Source: Primula veris
Lineage: Eukaryota > Streptophyta > Magnoliopsida > Ericales > Primulaceae
DNA: 64,000 bases
Assembly: GCA_963682055.1 (NCBI GenBank)
Contig: OY821740.1
Coordinates: 13,416,814-13,480,813 of the forward strand
Direction: 5' to 3'
Positions 1 through 13,300 of this stretch are shown here, piece after piece (the stretch's first letter is position 1; each line of letters starts with the position of its first letter). A program made the position numbers and the translations under genes. Below the pieces are notes generated by a model. The model searched no databases. It was not told where the DNA came from and saw only the letters and a list, made by a program, of their open reading frames with translations.

Positions 1-187
1 ATGTTAGGTATACAAAACCATGCTGTTACAAAACGACGGGACACTAATGGCTGTGTTTTGAGGTTTTCAGTGGCAGGTCTGATATTTTGTGTGGATACGT
101 GATTCTCAAAGAGTTTATGTACATATATATTGTGTTGCATAACTGCTGCTACTCTTCAATTAATGTTTTTATTGGTTTGGCCTTCAG

Positions 188-3100
188 CATAAGGTGAGAC
201 TGGCCAAGTATAAGAGGGATTCTAATTCAATTCAAAAAGAAGGAGAGTATGCACGTGCTGTCTGGAGTCCAGACGGGAAGTTGATAGCTGTCCTCGTGAG
301 TACATTCCTTACGACAATTGTTTTATCTATCGATGAATTTCAATAGTGCTTATTATTCTGGGATGGTGATTTTAGATTTGGTGATGAATTGATAATATGG
401 ATGGATTTCAAAGAAATTAAAAAACATGGGGGGTGCACTAGATAGTTACTATGTTTTTACAATGCCACTGTAGTGGCACATTCTTGAATGCTGCTTTGTT
501 TTATATTTAAGTTCGATAGATACTACCTGCCATGTTTTGAAATGTCAACTTATCCATGATTCATTTATGATTTTAATGATGATAATGAAGTTAACCAAAT
601 TTTAAACGAAAGAACTTGGAAGATGTGCAGGGAATAAGTTTTTTTTTTTTATCTACTCCCTCCGTTCCCAATAAATTGTCCTCTACGAAATTACATGCAA
701 TTTTGACCGGCTTATAACGTGTATCAAAATTGTTGAAATGAAAATTTTCAAAACTAAATCATATAATTTAATGTTTGAACTATATGATTAACTTTTGAAA
801 ATTTTCATTTCGACAATTTTGATACAAGTTATTGGCCGGTCAAAATTGCACGTAGTTTCGTAGTGGACAATTAATTGGGAACGGAGGGAGTATGCCTTCT
901 GTATCAGAGATTTTGTTATGTTCTACACTAGTATTTTACAGCTTTGAATTCGGTGGACCTTTCTTAGGATGGATATATGTGTCAATTGTTAAGACAAACC
1001 ATAGGTTCCAAATTGGCTCTAATAAGCATAAATGTTTGTAGTGCTACTTGTTTTATGATAACCGTTTTGCCGTTTTAGGATATAAACATTTTGCAAAATG
1101 GAGGTGTTCCTTTAAAAAGGGGCTTTGATTGAAATTCAAACTTTTATGTCCTTCCTGGTTATTAGTAATGGACCTGTGCAATATCTTTGGTTTTCTTGTA
1201 GACCTCTGGTTCGTTTCTTCATATACTAAAGGTCCAGTTCACAGAAAAAAGAATACAACTTGGGGGGAAACAGCCATCTGGATTGTGCCTCGCAACTATT
1301 TCTCTGCTTCTAAGTGAACATGTTCCTTTCGCAAATGGCAAATTTGCAACGTGAGTATTCATTGTTGTTTTTTGCTTTTGCGTGTTGCAATACTTGGTTA
1401 GAGGTTGCAGAATTTTACCTCAATATATATAATTGACGAATATTTAAAACTAGTGCTGTGTTTTCTATTTGAAATTTTAGGCATGCTTTAGTAACACCAA
1501 ACTTATACTACGTAAAGGCTACCGCCTTCTATTTTTCTAGATTGTTTCCCTAATACTGCTAAGCTTTTTTAATGGGAAGCGAAAACTGTTAAGCAGATAC
1601 TGTGTCTTTTTATCTGAATTTAATATGGAAAAATACCAAGTCTTCGGAAAAGAGAGATGATTGTAATCTTTTTTCGGTTTAAGTCAGTGGTTGATAGTTC
1701 TTTCAGAAGCGACATGAAGATGTTAGGAGCGTTATTCTGCAACTTTCTAAAATTTTAGAGTTTAAATTCTATGTAAACACCCGAATGTGAATCACCCTAA
1801 TCACAGTTTATTTGCTGTCTTAATTAGTAGCAATATATAGTGATTGAATCTTCTTCAAGTGCTTTACCTTTTTTTTCATCTAGCTTTTAAGTTTATGATA
1901 TTTCCATTTCTCCCGACATTTATGTTTTTGGTCAGGAGCAACATCATTTGTGATAGCAAGCACCTACTTGTTGGCCTCTCTGATGGATCATTGTATAACA
2001 TATCATGGAAGGGGGAGGTAATGCAAAATGATGGGCACTACAATTTGTTTGTAATTTGTAAAAGAAATTACCCAGCGTGTGTTTACTTTATAAATTTAAA
2101 GAATAAGCTTAGATATGGAAATCACAGTAATCTTTGCAATTTCTATGGGGCTTATTATTTCTGTATTATTGTTCAATGCAGTTTTATGGGGCTTCCGGTC
2201 TTCAATTTCCTCCACAAGACGGCAATGGAGCCGTTAAATTATTGCACTCACTTGATAATGGTTTTAGTTCTGCGGGAGCTTTCATGCCAAATCATCTTCT
2301 TCAAACTTGTGCTGTTACCCAGCTGGAATTTTCCTTGCCTCTAAAGTTGCTGGTTGTAATATTCTCTAACGGGCAACTATTATTATGTTCTATTAGTAAA
2401 AGAGGATTAAAACAAGCGGATTCTATTAAAGTTGAAAAGCTGTTGGGGTCTGGTGATGCATCATGTGCTTCTCTAGGTCCAGAGCAAGAACTCTTGGCTG
2501 TTGGTACCAGACGAGGTGTTGTTGAGCTATACGATCTTACAGAATCTGCAAAGTTGATTCGATCTGTATCTTTATTTGATTGGGGGTATGCTCTGCAGTC
2601 TCTTTTAAGTATGTAATTTGTGCATTTCTGAATATTTGCATCAGCTGCCTATTCATACAAGCAAGAAAATTTCTGTATGCCCTTGCCCCTTGAAGAGGAG
2701 ATTGAACAATTTTTCACAATGGAATTCAAAATAGCTTATTTTTGTACCCGTTCTCTAGTGCTCATGAGTTTGACATAATTGCATCAGTTACCTATTCATA
2801 CAAGCTTGAGTTTGGCATTTTGGTTTGATGCGTTTATGAGTTGTTAAATTTTAGGTGACGTGTTGCCATCTTGCATTTTGTTTTATTAGTTTCCTTATTT
2901 GCGGCATATTTTGAATCCAAAAAGTCCAATATAATTTTGAACTGGACAGGGTGAGACTCAAACCATGACATGTGCATGTTGTCTATGTTAGAGGTGATGT
3001 GCAGCCATCTTGCCTAAAATCTTAATTTGAGTAGGTAGAAACATATTCTTAATTTTATTGTCTTCAACAGTGATCATAGGGTTGTGGTCTATGCTCCTAA

Positions 3101-6100
3101 TACTATTGCTCAGCACTTATGTTGACATAAGTATTGCTCAGCATTAAAATTTCTTAAAGAACCATATTAACTTGATTTTGGGAGGTAAGCACAAAAACCA
3201 AACATAAGATTGTAGGTGAATGGTGTGGGGTGATTTATGTGAGTGACTAGAAAATCTGTTGGGCTTGGCATCTTCTTTCTACCCTAATGCAGGTTTTGAT
3301 GCATCTTTTCATTTCAGCTCTTAGCATCCGTGTTTCTCTTTGATAATTTGGCCCCAATCTATTTACTCTATCGAAAAGTTTATTTTCCAAAAAGTGTACG
3401 TTTGAGGTGTACTCCAGACTTAATTAGTTTCTAAACCAATTCTGAACAATTGACTTTCTTCTTTTTACACTGTAAATTTCTTTGTTTCCTTTACCGTTAG
3501 GTGCATCATTTTCACATAATAGTCTTGTGTACTTTGATAAGTAACGGTTAATAGGTTAGCAATTTGGTCTTATTGATTTTGCAGTTATTCCATGGATGAA
3601 ACTGGTGCTGTCAGTTGTATATCGTGGACCCCTGATAATTCTGCTTTTGCAGTTGGATGGAAGCTAAGAGGACTCAGTGTTTGGTCCGTTTCTGGTTGTC
3701 GTTTAATGTCTACTATTCGTCAAATTGGTTTAAGTTCTTTATCTTCTCCTATGGTTAAATCAAATCAAGAATGCAGATACGAGCCTATGATGGGTGGAAC
3801 CTCACTTATACGCTGGGATGAATATGGTTATAGGCTTTATGCTGTTGAAGAACGATCCGTAGAGAGAATTATCGCATTTTCCTTTGGAAAGTGCTGCCTT
3901 AACAGAGGAGTTTCTGGCTCTACATATACTCGTCAAGTTATTTACGGTGAAGATCGATTACTTATCGTGCAGTCTGAAGACACTGACGAGCTTAAGATTT
4001 TGCATCTTCACCTTCCAGTTATGAGTCTCGTTTGATCAGAGTTCTAAATTATTTTTAACCCAGTTTCTTTATCCACTCAAATGTTGCTGACCTGTCTTTT
4101 CGTTTGACCAGGTTTCCTATATATCCACAAATTGGCCTGTCCTGAATGTAGCAGCTAGCAAGGATGGGATGTATTTGGCCGTTGCTGGCCTTCACGGGTT
4201 AATTTTGTATGACGTGCGAATGAAAAAGTGGAGATTCTTTGGTGATATTACTCAAGAACAAAATATTCAGTGCAAAGGCTTGTTATGGCTGGGGAAAATT
4301 GTTATCGTCTGCAACTACATTGAGTCATCTAACACGTGAGCAACTCGATATCATTATTTTAAAATTTTATAAGATAATTGGTCTGAGGTTCCTTGAAGTC
4401 GTAGAAACTATTTCTTTTCATTGAATAGATAGGTATGCATATCCATCCAACAAATAAGGAAAACTTTTTGAAGCACTGTTGGGTATCTTTTTTGGTTCTG
4501 TGTACCTATTGTTTTTTAGTATTTTAATGTTAAAAACCTCGTGCATGCAGGTATGAATTGCTTTTCTACCCTAGGTATCACCTCGACCAGAGTTCATTAC
4601 TTTGTAGGAAACAGTTGCTTGGAAAGCCAATGGTGATGGATGTATATCAAGATTATTTATTAGTTACCTATCGCCCATTGGATGTTCATATATTCCATGT
4701 GAAAATAACTGGCGAACTCACACCTTCTAGCCTTCCAGACTTAGAGGTAAATGATTGATGTTAACTCTCTAACTAAAGCGGTATTTTTGAATGAAAACCC
4801 AATGGGCCAAGTTAGATTTAACCTCTTAAGGTTTTTTTTATATATAAATATATGTTTCATTTTTGTGTATTTTTAAGTGATAAAATGACAAACAGCTTTC
4901 TACAGTAAGAGAGCTCTCAATAATGACCGCGAAGAGCCATCCTGTTGCAATGCGATTTATTCCTGATCAGCTTTCAAGGAAGAGCGTCTCGAAAGATCAT
5001 AATAATTCTCCTACTGATTTATCAAGTAGTGATCCTGTAAGGTATGACCTTATTTTTGAACATTTCCATCAACAGACAGAGATTTAATATCACACTAATT
5101 TCTGTTTGTTTGTTTAGATGCTTAATATTGAGGGTCAATGGAGAGCTTTCCCTTCTTGATTTAGATGATGGACGAGAAAGAATGTTAACGGACTCTGTTG
5201 AGCTGTTTTGGGTAACTTGTGGTCAATTAGAAGAGAAGACGAACTTGATTGAAGAGGTTTCATGGTTGGATTATGGTCATCGTGGAATGCAGGTAACAGT
5301 TTTCACTGGACATACATTTTTCATTTCTAAAACTCCTTTATGTGGACATCCTCTGACTCATGGTTACAGGTTTGGTATCCATCACCAGGTGCTGACGCTT
5401 TTAAGCAAGAAGATTTCTTGCAGGTATATATTCGGTTGATTTATTCTTTTAATTTACCTGGACGTGAGAGAGATAACGTGATACTGTATCTTTGTAAAAT
5501 GCACCACTGCTAGAGCTTATACTTTATAGCCTTTTGATTTTGAATACTTTAAGAATCCTTCGAAAAGTCATGCACAGAAAATAAAGTATTCCCTCTTCAG
5601 ATTTTCCTTTCGACTTTAAAAGTCCTGCCAAAATGTGATTGCTTTATTCTTCAAGACAATTGCAAAACTCGTTTTTGTTGAATTTTGAGTCAGTTTTGGA
5701 AATTCACAAGCTATTTTGATGTTTGTCCTTCTCAGTTTTGTTTTCTAACTGGAGTAGTAATCTTAAGTTGTTTACACACTTGTCTGAAAAATCTTGTTTA
5801 ATAGTTGTATGCATTGACGTGTAATTTTTCCTACAAAACTCCCCCTGTAATGTGATGTTTTATGTTTTCTTCTTCTTAATTTACAGTTGGATCCTGAACT
5901 AGAGTTTGACCGTGAGGTATACCCTCTTGGTCTTCTTCCAAATGCTGGAGTAGTTGTTGGTGTTTCACAAAGGATGTCGTTTTCAGCATGCACAGAGTTT
6001 CCATGTTTTGAACCTTCTCCTCAAGCTCAGACAATTTTGCATTGCCTACTCAGACACCTTATTCAGGTTTATGACTTTCTGATCAATTTTTTTTTATTGA

Positions 6101-9100
6101 GTCAACTTTTGGTCTTTAGTCTATTATATTGACATGGTAATTTAACCAGTTTATTAGTCTTTTGGCTGTATGTTTTTAGTTCTACCTACTTGGTAGAGAA
6201 CTATACGTTTTTTTTTATGAAGAATACTCCTTTGACATCCAGTCTTTATGTCTTTCAGAGAAACAAGAGTGAAGAAGCTTTGTGTTTGGCACGTCTATCA
6301 TCTGAGAAGCCTCATTTTTCACATTGCCTGGAGTGGCTTCTTTTTACCGTCTTTGAAGCTGACATTTCCAGGTAGTTTTACTTCTTACGGGAAAGGAAAA
6401 ACATACTGTACCTTTTTAGCAAAACTGCCCCAAGTTGCTCTTGTATCATACTTTTGACTTTTCTTTTAGGGTTTTTACCAGAACCTCATTTTGTGTGTTT
6501 TTACCCTCTCGACTTTGGGTTTTTCAGTTTAAGGTGGTACATTATTGACGACCTTTTATAATTATTTTCTTACAGACAGGGTGCTTTTAAAAACCAGGTC
6601 TCGATTCCTGAGAGTTCCTCTCTTTTGGAGAAGACCTGTGATCTAATAAAGAACTTTCCGGAGTATTTTGATGTGGTTGTTAGTGTTGCAAGAAAAACAG
6701 ATGGCCGGCATTGGGCTGATCTATTTTCTGCTGCCGGAAGATCGACAGAGTATGTACTTTTTTTTCTTCTGTTTTTTAAATTAAAACATATGACAATTAG
6801 CTTTGGTGCTTGAAGTATTTGAGTCTTGCCGTGTTCTTTATTATATTTTGAAGTGATTTTGGAATGCGCCAAGACATTTTAGTTTAAATTCATGGTGCCC
6901 TCTCTCTCTCTGCTTTTCCTCCTATCCCTCTTCTGGAATTGTAGTTGTTTTTGGTTGCTTCTGACTTCTATCCACGCCAACTTAAGTGTTCCTATGCATA
7001 GTATGCTCTGTACATTCTAACCTACCGCGCTGACATTGATCCATAGAACTTATCTCACTGTTTTATTTAGTTGTAATTATGATATTGTGTTTTGTTTTTG
7101 CTTTGAAGGGACGTATATGCTTTTACCTTCCACTAACCTTGTTGAGGATCATATTAGATGTTCTACTGAGTTAAGCTGTTTATGTTAGGTTGTTTGAGGA
7201 ATGCTTCCAGCAGAGATGGTACCGGACAGCTGCGTGCTACATACTAGTAATTCTCTCTATCCTTTTTGTTGATTATGGTTAAGTTTTAGGTTTGTAAGAA
7301 GTATATCGTTGACTCTTCCCCTGTTGTCTTTAAAATTATTTTTCTTTGATTTACAAGCTTGGATTGAATCAGCAGATTGATTTCTTCACTTGTTTTACTT
7401 GGCTTTAAACTGGACAAGCTTTTATCACCATTCAATCCTCCTGTCATTTTGACACATTGGTATAAATTAATTTAGAATCTTTAGAATAATAACATAAGTC
7501 AGACTTGTATTTTTTTGTGGAAGGTTTTTTTATTAATTTTCTATTTAAAGCATGCTTTAATCTGCATCCCTGGCTACTTTCCCTATATTAAATTTGAGGT
7601 TCTGGTATTGCAGATCTTTTATGACATCTTAGAAGTTATAGATACTTATCCAAAATAAATAAATCTACAGGTGATTGCGAAACTAGAAGGCGCTGCTGTG
7701 AGCCAATACTGTGCTTTACGTTTACTACAGGTAAACACTCCTTTTTGTAGCTCTTTGTTTCTGTTCTTTTCTTCCATTGGATATTTTCTGCTTTGTCGTG
7801 CCTGACAGTCCATATCACACAGGCAACACTTGACGAATCTTTATATGAACTTGCTGGGGAACTGGTACTTTACATATATTTATATTTCCTATGATTAGAT
7901 GTAATTACCTTTTTTTTTGCTTGTATTTACTTTTTTGCACTTTGTCCCCAGGTGAGGTTTTTGCTTAGATCTGGAAGGGAATATGAACATTCCGCAACGG
8001 ATTCAGTATCTCCCAGATTTGCAGGATATTTTATGTTTCCATCTAGTTTCAGGCGCCAATCTTTTGAGTCGAGAAGGTAATGCTGTAGTTACGCGTTAAT
8101 AGCATGTTGTTTGGGACCAAATCTAATTATGTTTTTTAAATTAGTAAACTGAAATTAATGCATTTGGAACAGCCCATCATTCAAAGAGCAGAATGCACAT
8201 ATTGCTTCTGTAAAGAATATTCTGGAGAACCATGCCAGCTATTTAATGTCGGGTAAAGAACTTTCCAAGCTTGTTGCGTTCGTGAAGGGAACCCAGTTTG
8301 ATCTAGTGGTATGACAAACACAAGTATCTGTTTTTCTAAGCTATGCTGCTACTCGGTGATCTAAGTTTGTACTTGTTTCACAATTATGACAGGAATATCT
8401 CCAGAGAGAGCGCCATGGTAGTGCTCGTTTGGAGAGTTTTGCTTCAGGTCTTGAATTGATTGGTGACAAGGTAATTTTTATGTTCCATTTATACTCTCTT
8501 CATAGTTTTATGCTCAAGGAACTAAACGCTCAACAATGTTGTGATCGTCATTTATTTATGTTTACAGGTCTTGACTATTGTTTCTCAAAGAAAGTGTTTC
8601 CTTATGCTTTATCCTTTTCTTATTTCAGCTTCAAATGGGTATGCTGCAGAGCCGATTGGATGCTGAATTTCTCTTATCTCATATGTGTTCTGTGAAGTTC
8701 AAAGAGTGGATAGTTGTTCTGGCCACTCTCTTGAGGCGGACTGAGGTTCGTATTCTTTCTAGAAACGGAAGTAATGTTTTGATGCTTGATAAAATGCTAT
8801 TTTTTTAGTATGTGTATAATTACGTGTTGCTGCACAGGTTTTATTTGATTTATTTCGCCACGAACATGACAAGCGGTTATGGAAAACGTACAGTTCGGTA
8901 CTGGAGGTATGTGATTCTTTTAAAGACTTGGATTCTTTGTGATGATTTGTCACTCTTCAGTATCCTTTATGAAGAATAGGATTTTAAGGGAAAATAAAGG
9001 AATATGAAAACAATTCGAAACGAGAATAATGAAATCTGAATTTAACTTGTCCATACATGTTGATACATGCATAACGTATGGTTTAAAAAAAATACTGTAT

Positions 9101-9539
9101 TTCTCATATTTATTGGACAAAGAAAAATTGGAATAGCAGGTAGTTGAAAATTGAGCAACTAAGTTTGACTCTTCATCAAGATTTATCCAGAACAGCTAAA
9201 AGCTATAATAGGTGCATGACCTCAATCATTGCTGATGATGATCTCCTCCTATAATCACATGCCAGATAATTTCAAAAAGAGAGTATTGAAAACTACAGCT
9301 TTGAAGCATACAACTCGAATAGTTTGCATTATATTAGGAAGTCAAATGTTTTTTTGTCCAGTAACTAGACTTTTGTCCATGTAGCTATGCCGAGGTTAGA
9401 ACTACCAGGCACTTGCTTACTTCTTTTCCTTATTTCCATGTGTGATTTTTAGTCGGACCCTGCATTTGTGGAATACCAAGATTTACTCGAAGCGTTGGAA
9501 GAAAAACTTTCATCTAATATAAACTTGGACCCACAATGA
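188..9539 (+). CDS. RIC1: RIC1-like Rab GEF subunit, 3' 22 exons (5' end outside window)
   Basis: Homologue of RIC1, which in yeast and animals pairs with RGP1 as the nucleotide exchange factor for Ypt6/RAB6 at the Golgi (not the ROP-binding CRIB protein also called RIC1). Exons joined on GT-AG sites: 188-295, 1202-1350, 1936-2017, 2182-2585, 3585-4017, 4112-4335, 4551-4746, 4896-5041, 5118-5292, 5370-5423, 5887-6066, 6259-6371, 6576-6749, 7189-7246, 7671-7730, 7823-7864, 7952-8076, 8173-8308, 8393-8470, 8629-8745, 8838-8906, 9453-9539. They total 3210 nt, exactly 1070 codons with the stop, and every phase agrees. The N-terminal half is a WD40-type propeller (WSPDGKLIAVL, LLAVGTRRGVVELYD, WTPDNSAFAVGWKLRG). 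The C-terminal half is the RIC1 helical domain (CLEWLLFTVFEADIS, KTDGRHWADLFSAAGRSTE, LQRERHGSARLESFASGLEL). Roughly 50 N-terminal residues lie upstream. No stop or frameshift was seen, so the gene looks functional. Family recalled, not searched. Confidence 0.93.
656..890. mobile_element. Stowaway-like MITE in RIC1 intron
   Basis: A 235-bp fold-back element with terminal repeats CTCCCTCCGTTCCCAAT and its complement ATTGGGAACGGAGGGAG. It is flanked by TA on both sides (654-655 and 891-892), the target duplication of Tc1/mariner-derived Stowaway elements. The two arms pair over most of their length. It lies wholly inside the intron after the first visible RIC1 exon, so it does not touch coding sequence. 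Confidence 0.93.
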
Positions 9540-10157
9540 TGTATACTGAATTTATAGATGATCCAATTCGTCAGGGTTTGCCTTCATAAGGCAATACCCA
9601 TTCTCAAAATAGCACAAATGACTCGCAAGGCAATGAATGTGCTCCCCCGGGGAATATACCATAAATCAATCATTTAGTCTTCGTTTGAAGGCTGAAGCCC
9701 TTCATATGTTGCTGGAGTTAAAGACAAGTGTTGGCTGTAAATATATACGAAGCGTATCTAGAGTTTTTTGTTTTGTTCTTTTTGGTAAAATGTATCATTT
9801 CTTTATTTTAAAATAAATCTTATTGTTCTAATAAGGACCGCCATGCAGATTTTTGTACTTGTGCAGATTGTTGTTCTCTGAATTTAAATTTTTGCCTTTT
9901 GTTGGTTTAATTAAAGCTTCTTTCTTTCTTCCCGACATATGAGAGTAGACTTAAAAATCTTATGAGAGTAGTGACCTATGAACAAAAATCTTATTGAAAG
10001 GTGACCGCCACCAATGAGCCGCATATATTCGACCTCTTCTCCATTGTTATTAAGAAAAGCTTGTTCTGTATATAGTGATACGTTTAGCATGTAGTACAAT
10101 TAGATTAGAATGAAAAGTTTCCAACCAGCACTTGTGAGGAAAAAAAGTCGTATGGTT
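9540..10157 (+). other. RIC1 3' UTR and downstream spacer
   Basis: Non-coding AT-rich DNA after the RIC1 stop. AATAAA-type poly(A) signals occur near 9810 (AAAATAAATCTT), so the transcript probably ends close by. No other gene is seen before the copia insertion. Confidence 0.5.
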
Positions 10158-10162
10158 GAAAT

Positions 10163-10380
10163 TGTTGTATGATATTATTGGACTATTGGACCTTATTCAT
10201 AGTGGGTTTAAACCTAAGTTGGGCTTTCTACCTTGTATAACCCTAATTTCTTTTATATAAAGAAGGTTAGGGTCCACTTGTATTGATATATTTTAAATAA
10301 TAAAGACCTATTGTTTCCTCTCTATATTCTCTCTATGTCTCCTATATAATATATATACTGAGCTAATAATACTCACAACA
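10163..10380 (+). repeat. 5' LTR of the copia element
   Basis: 218 bp, TGTTGTATGA at the start and CTCACAACA at the end, giving the inverted termini TGTTGT/ACAACA. A TATA-like TTTATATAAAG lies near 10255. The sequence straight after it, CGTTATCGACAC, occupies the primer-binding position. Confidence 0.9.
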
Positions 10381-13300
10381 CGTTATCGACACTTTGCTCA
10401 CTGAGACTAAGATATACGCTCGCGGATATTAGAGATTTTTGGTAAATGCATAGATATTGGGTATGTCCTGGTTTTTTAGTGTTTTGTTTTATCGACATCC
10501 GTAACATACCATGTGAAAGGTACATAAATTCAAAAAAAAAATCACAATACAGTACGGCATAATCACTTAATCATTGTTGTCTGTGATTTAACAATATTAA
10601 CTAATTTATACTGCATATGAAACGGTCTGTCCATCTGTATATGATTTATGAAATATATTTAGATATATGAGTTTACTATGAGATATGAAATAGTAGTTAA
10701 TTAGCACGTACCAACGTACTTATTTGACCTGTGACATGAAATATATTGCATGAAGTAATACTAATGATGCATTCATGTTTGAAGAAAAAAAAAAACTCAC
10801 TAAAAGTCAAACTATATGCTACTACCTTAGACAATGGAATTCGTTTTGTCTGCTAGACTGCTTATATGCTAAAGTAGTTTATTTTTGGGTAATAATAACT
10901 ATCTCTGCCTATCTTATACTAAGATATTAAACTTCACATGTTCTGGATTGTTTAGTACACAATTTTCATGTACACATATACGTGTAATTGCATATTTAAA
11001 TCAATCAGTAATCAGATTGTAAATCGAAAGTCATGTAATTGTAAATATGTAGCAATCTGTCGGACTGAATATGTTATATACTGAAAACAGTAGGATTGTT
11101 TTGTAATTACCTAAAACTATTTACTGTGCATGTTAATTACTAAATGACTAAACTGAAACTTGTCTGAAATTATGGACCGAAGCTGTAATAATGTTGTAAA
11201 TAGATATATAGTTTGCTGAAATTACACGGATAGTCACTGTAGTATATTACATGTATAAAAACAATATATATGTGTTATAAAAGTCAATATTCGGTCTAAA
11301 TATATTCACCCACATGCATATATATTTATTAAAAGGCAAGTGAATAAATATTTCATGTTAATTGAATAAATTGATATGTTTCCATGTAAATTAAATGTTA
11401 AAATTACCATATAGAATTAATTGGTAATTAAGAATATATTACTTGCTTGCATGTTGTAATTACCATGAATAAAATCTTCACATATGGCAGTTAATAATAA
11501 TAATTAGATCTTGTTAGTATAAATTGTGATATGTTATGTGCTGATTGATGATAATTAGTAAATATTAAAAGTAGCAACATCTATATATGTAATCACTGCC
11601 ATGTTTATGATATAGTAATTTGCGAAATCATATATTTTCACATTTAAGTTGGAAAAATTATGAACCTTCCCCAACTAGGCTCACCTATTTGGATACGATG
11701 TCTAGAAAAGATATAGGCGGAAAATATCCTAATGAGGTCGGGTTTTAAGTGGCATTCATGCCCTCCACCCTCACCGTCTTTCCTGGTCGTGTTCAAGTAG
11801 AGCTACCGAAAGGGGTTGACTAAATAATAATTTCCCCGAGTATGTTTATATAGTGATGTATGTTTCGCTGAATTGGTGTTTCAGTATCAACCCGTCGTTC
11901 GATCAATGAGAACCGATTCACATGAGAAGCAAAACTAATATTTTCGAACCTGTTGTTTCGAAAAAAAAGTTTGTGCTTGTGCAAACCATAAACATATAAA
12001 CCAGTCGTTTTATATGAAAAATAATCCAGAACTCCCAAGACATGTTGGATGCCATCTATGATGAGAAAATTCGCAAAACATACTTGCGAAATAACTGTTT
12101 AGACGTTTATATTATTCCGTCACCACATGTTAGTCATCCTGATGTGTGAGCATGTGATGCCCAATTTATTTTGGATGCCATCTTAGATAGATAAAACCCG
12201 AGTTTGTTGTTACCCTCGAGATGAATGCTAAGGTGTTGATTTTATTCCGCCGCCACATTGAGACGTGATGACGTCTATGGTGAACAAATGTCTGAAATTG
12301 ACATATTGGAGCAATCATTCAAAAAAAAAAATACTAGCTTGGAAATTGTATTCCATTAGCAGTATCGTGAATTTATATTTACCATGTTCCTTTATCGCCC
12401 ATCTGTTATTGGATAAGAAAATTACCTCGGTGAGTAGTTTTAATCCTATTGGGTCAATGGCGAATTGTTTGCCTGATATTAATGCTCTTCGTGTATATTT
12501 TTTTTCCACGATCGAGAACCGAGACAAGTGTTATTTGTCTCGAACTGTCGCGATCCCGATGAATCGCCTAGCCAAGCGAGATTTTAGACAATCGTCAAAA
12601 TCGAAAACCTGTGGCTCCAAGACAGTAATTGAAATAAACAATATGGCCTGTTATCACAAAGCAAGAGATAATTCTCAATGAGGCAACTCTATGCTATAAA
12701 GACAAAGATCATGCACGGTTACTGCTTAAATAGTTCAAAACTATTATAAAGGTGAAAAAACCGATGCTAATGTGGTTAAAGATAACTGAAAGGAAACTCT
12801 TGAGACCCCCGGTTTTGTGGCTCAAATAAGTTTGGTACCTTTCTTTATTGATTTTGATAAATCATTGAGCCATACCTTTGTGACAATGATTCTGGACCTG
12901 TCGTTCCAAATCAAAAATCTTTGGTAAAAACCAAATTAATTTGTCAAATATGAGGTCTTATACTCATGTAGGTCCTGCCGTACCTTGTTGAGTTATAAAA
13001 TATTCAAGAAAAACAGTGTTATCTGGTAATAGCACATGAAAGAATTAAAATTTATTTACATAGCCTCAATTCAATACGACCAAAAGCGTATTTTAGATGA
13101 GTTGAAATGTCTTTCATGTGGTTGCTACCACATTCTTTAAAGCATTTAAAGTTATCTTATCATTTCGCATGTCGTCGAATGATAAATGATTTAGATGCTA
13201 AGACATGATTGTCTGTACTATCATTCGCCTGTCGTCGATTGATAAGAGTAATTTGATATTGTGGCATTGACCAGATGAGATATTTTCGGGTCAAAAGATG

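Noticed and set aside
1844..2344. A 166-codon plus-strand open frame
   Set aside because: It overlaps the RIC1 exons 1936-2017 and 2182-2585 in the wrong frame and crosses their splice sites.
12265..12681. A 138-codon open frame in the copia interior
   Set aside because: No copia domain or other similarity is recognised; it is taken as a chance frame in decayed sequence.
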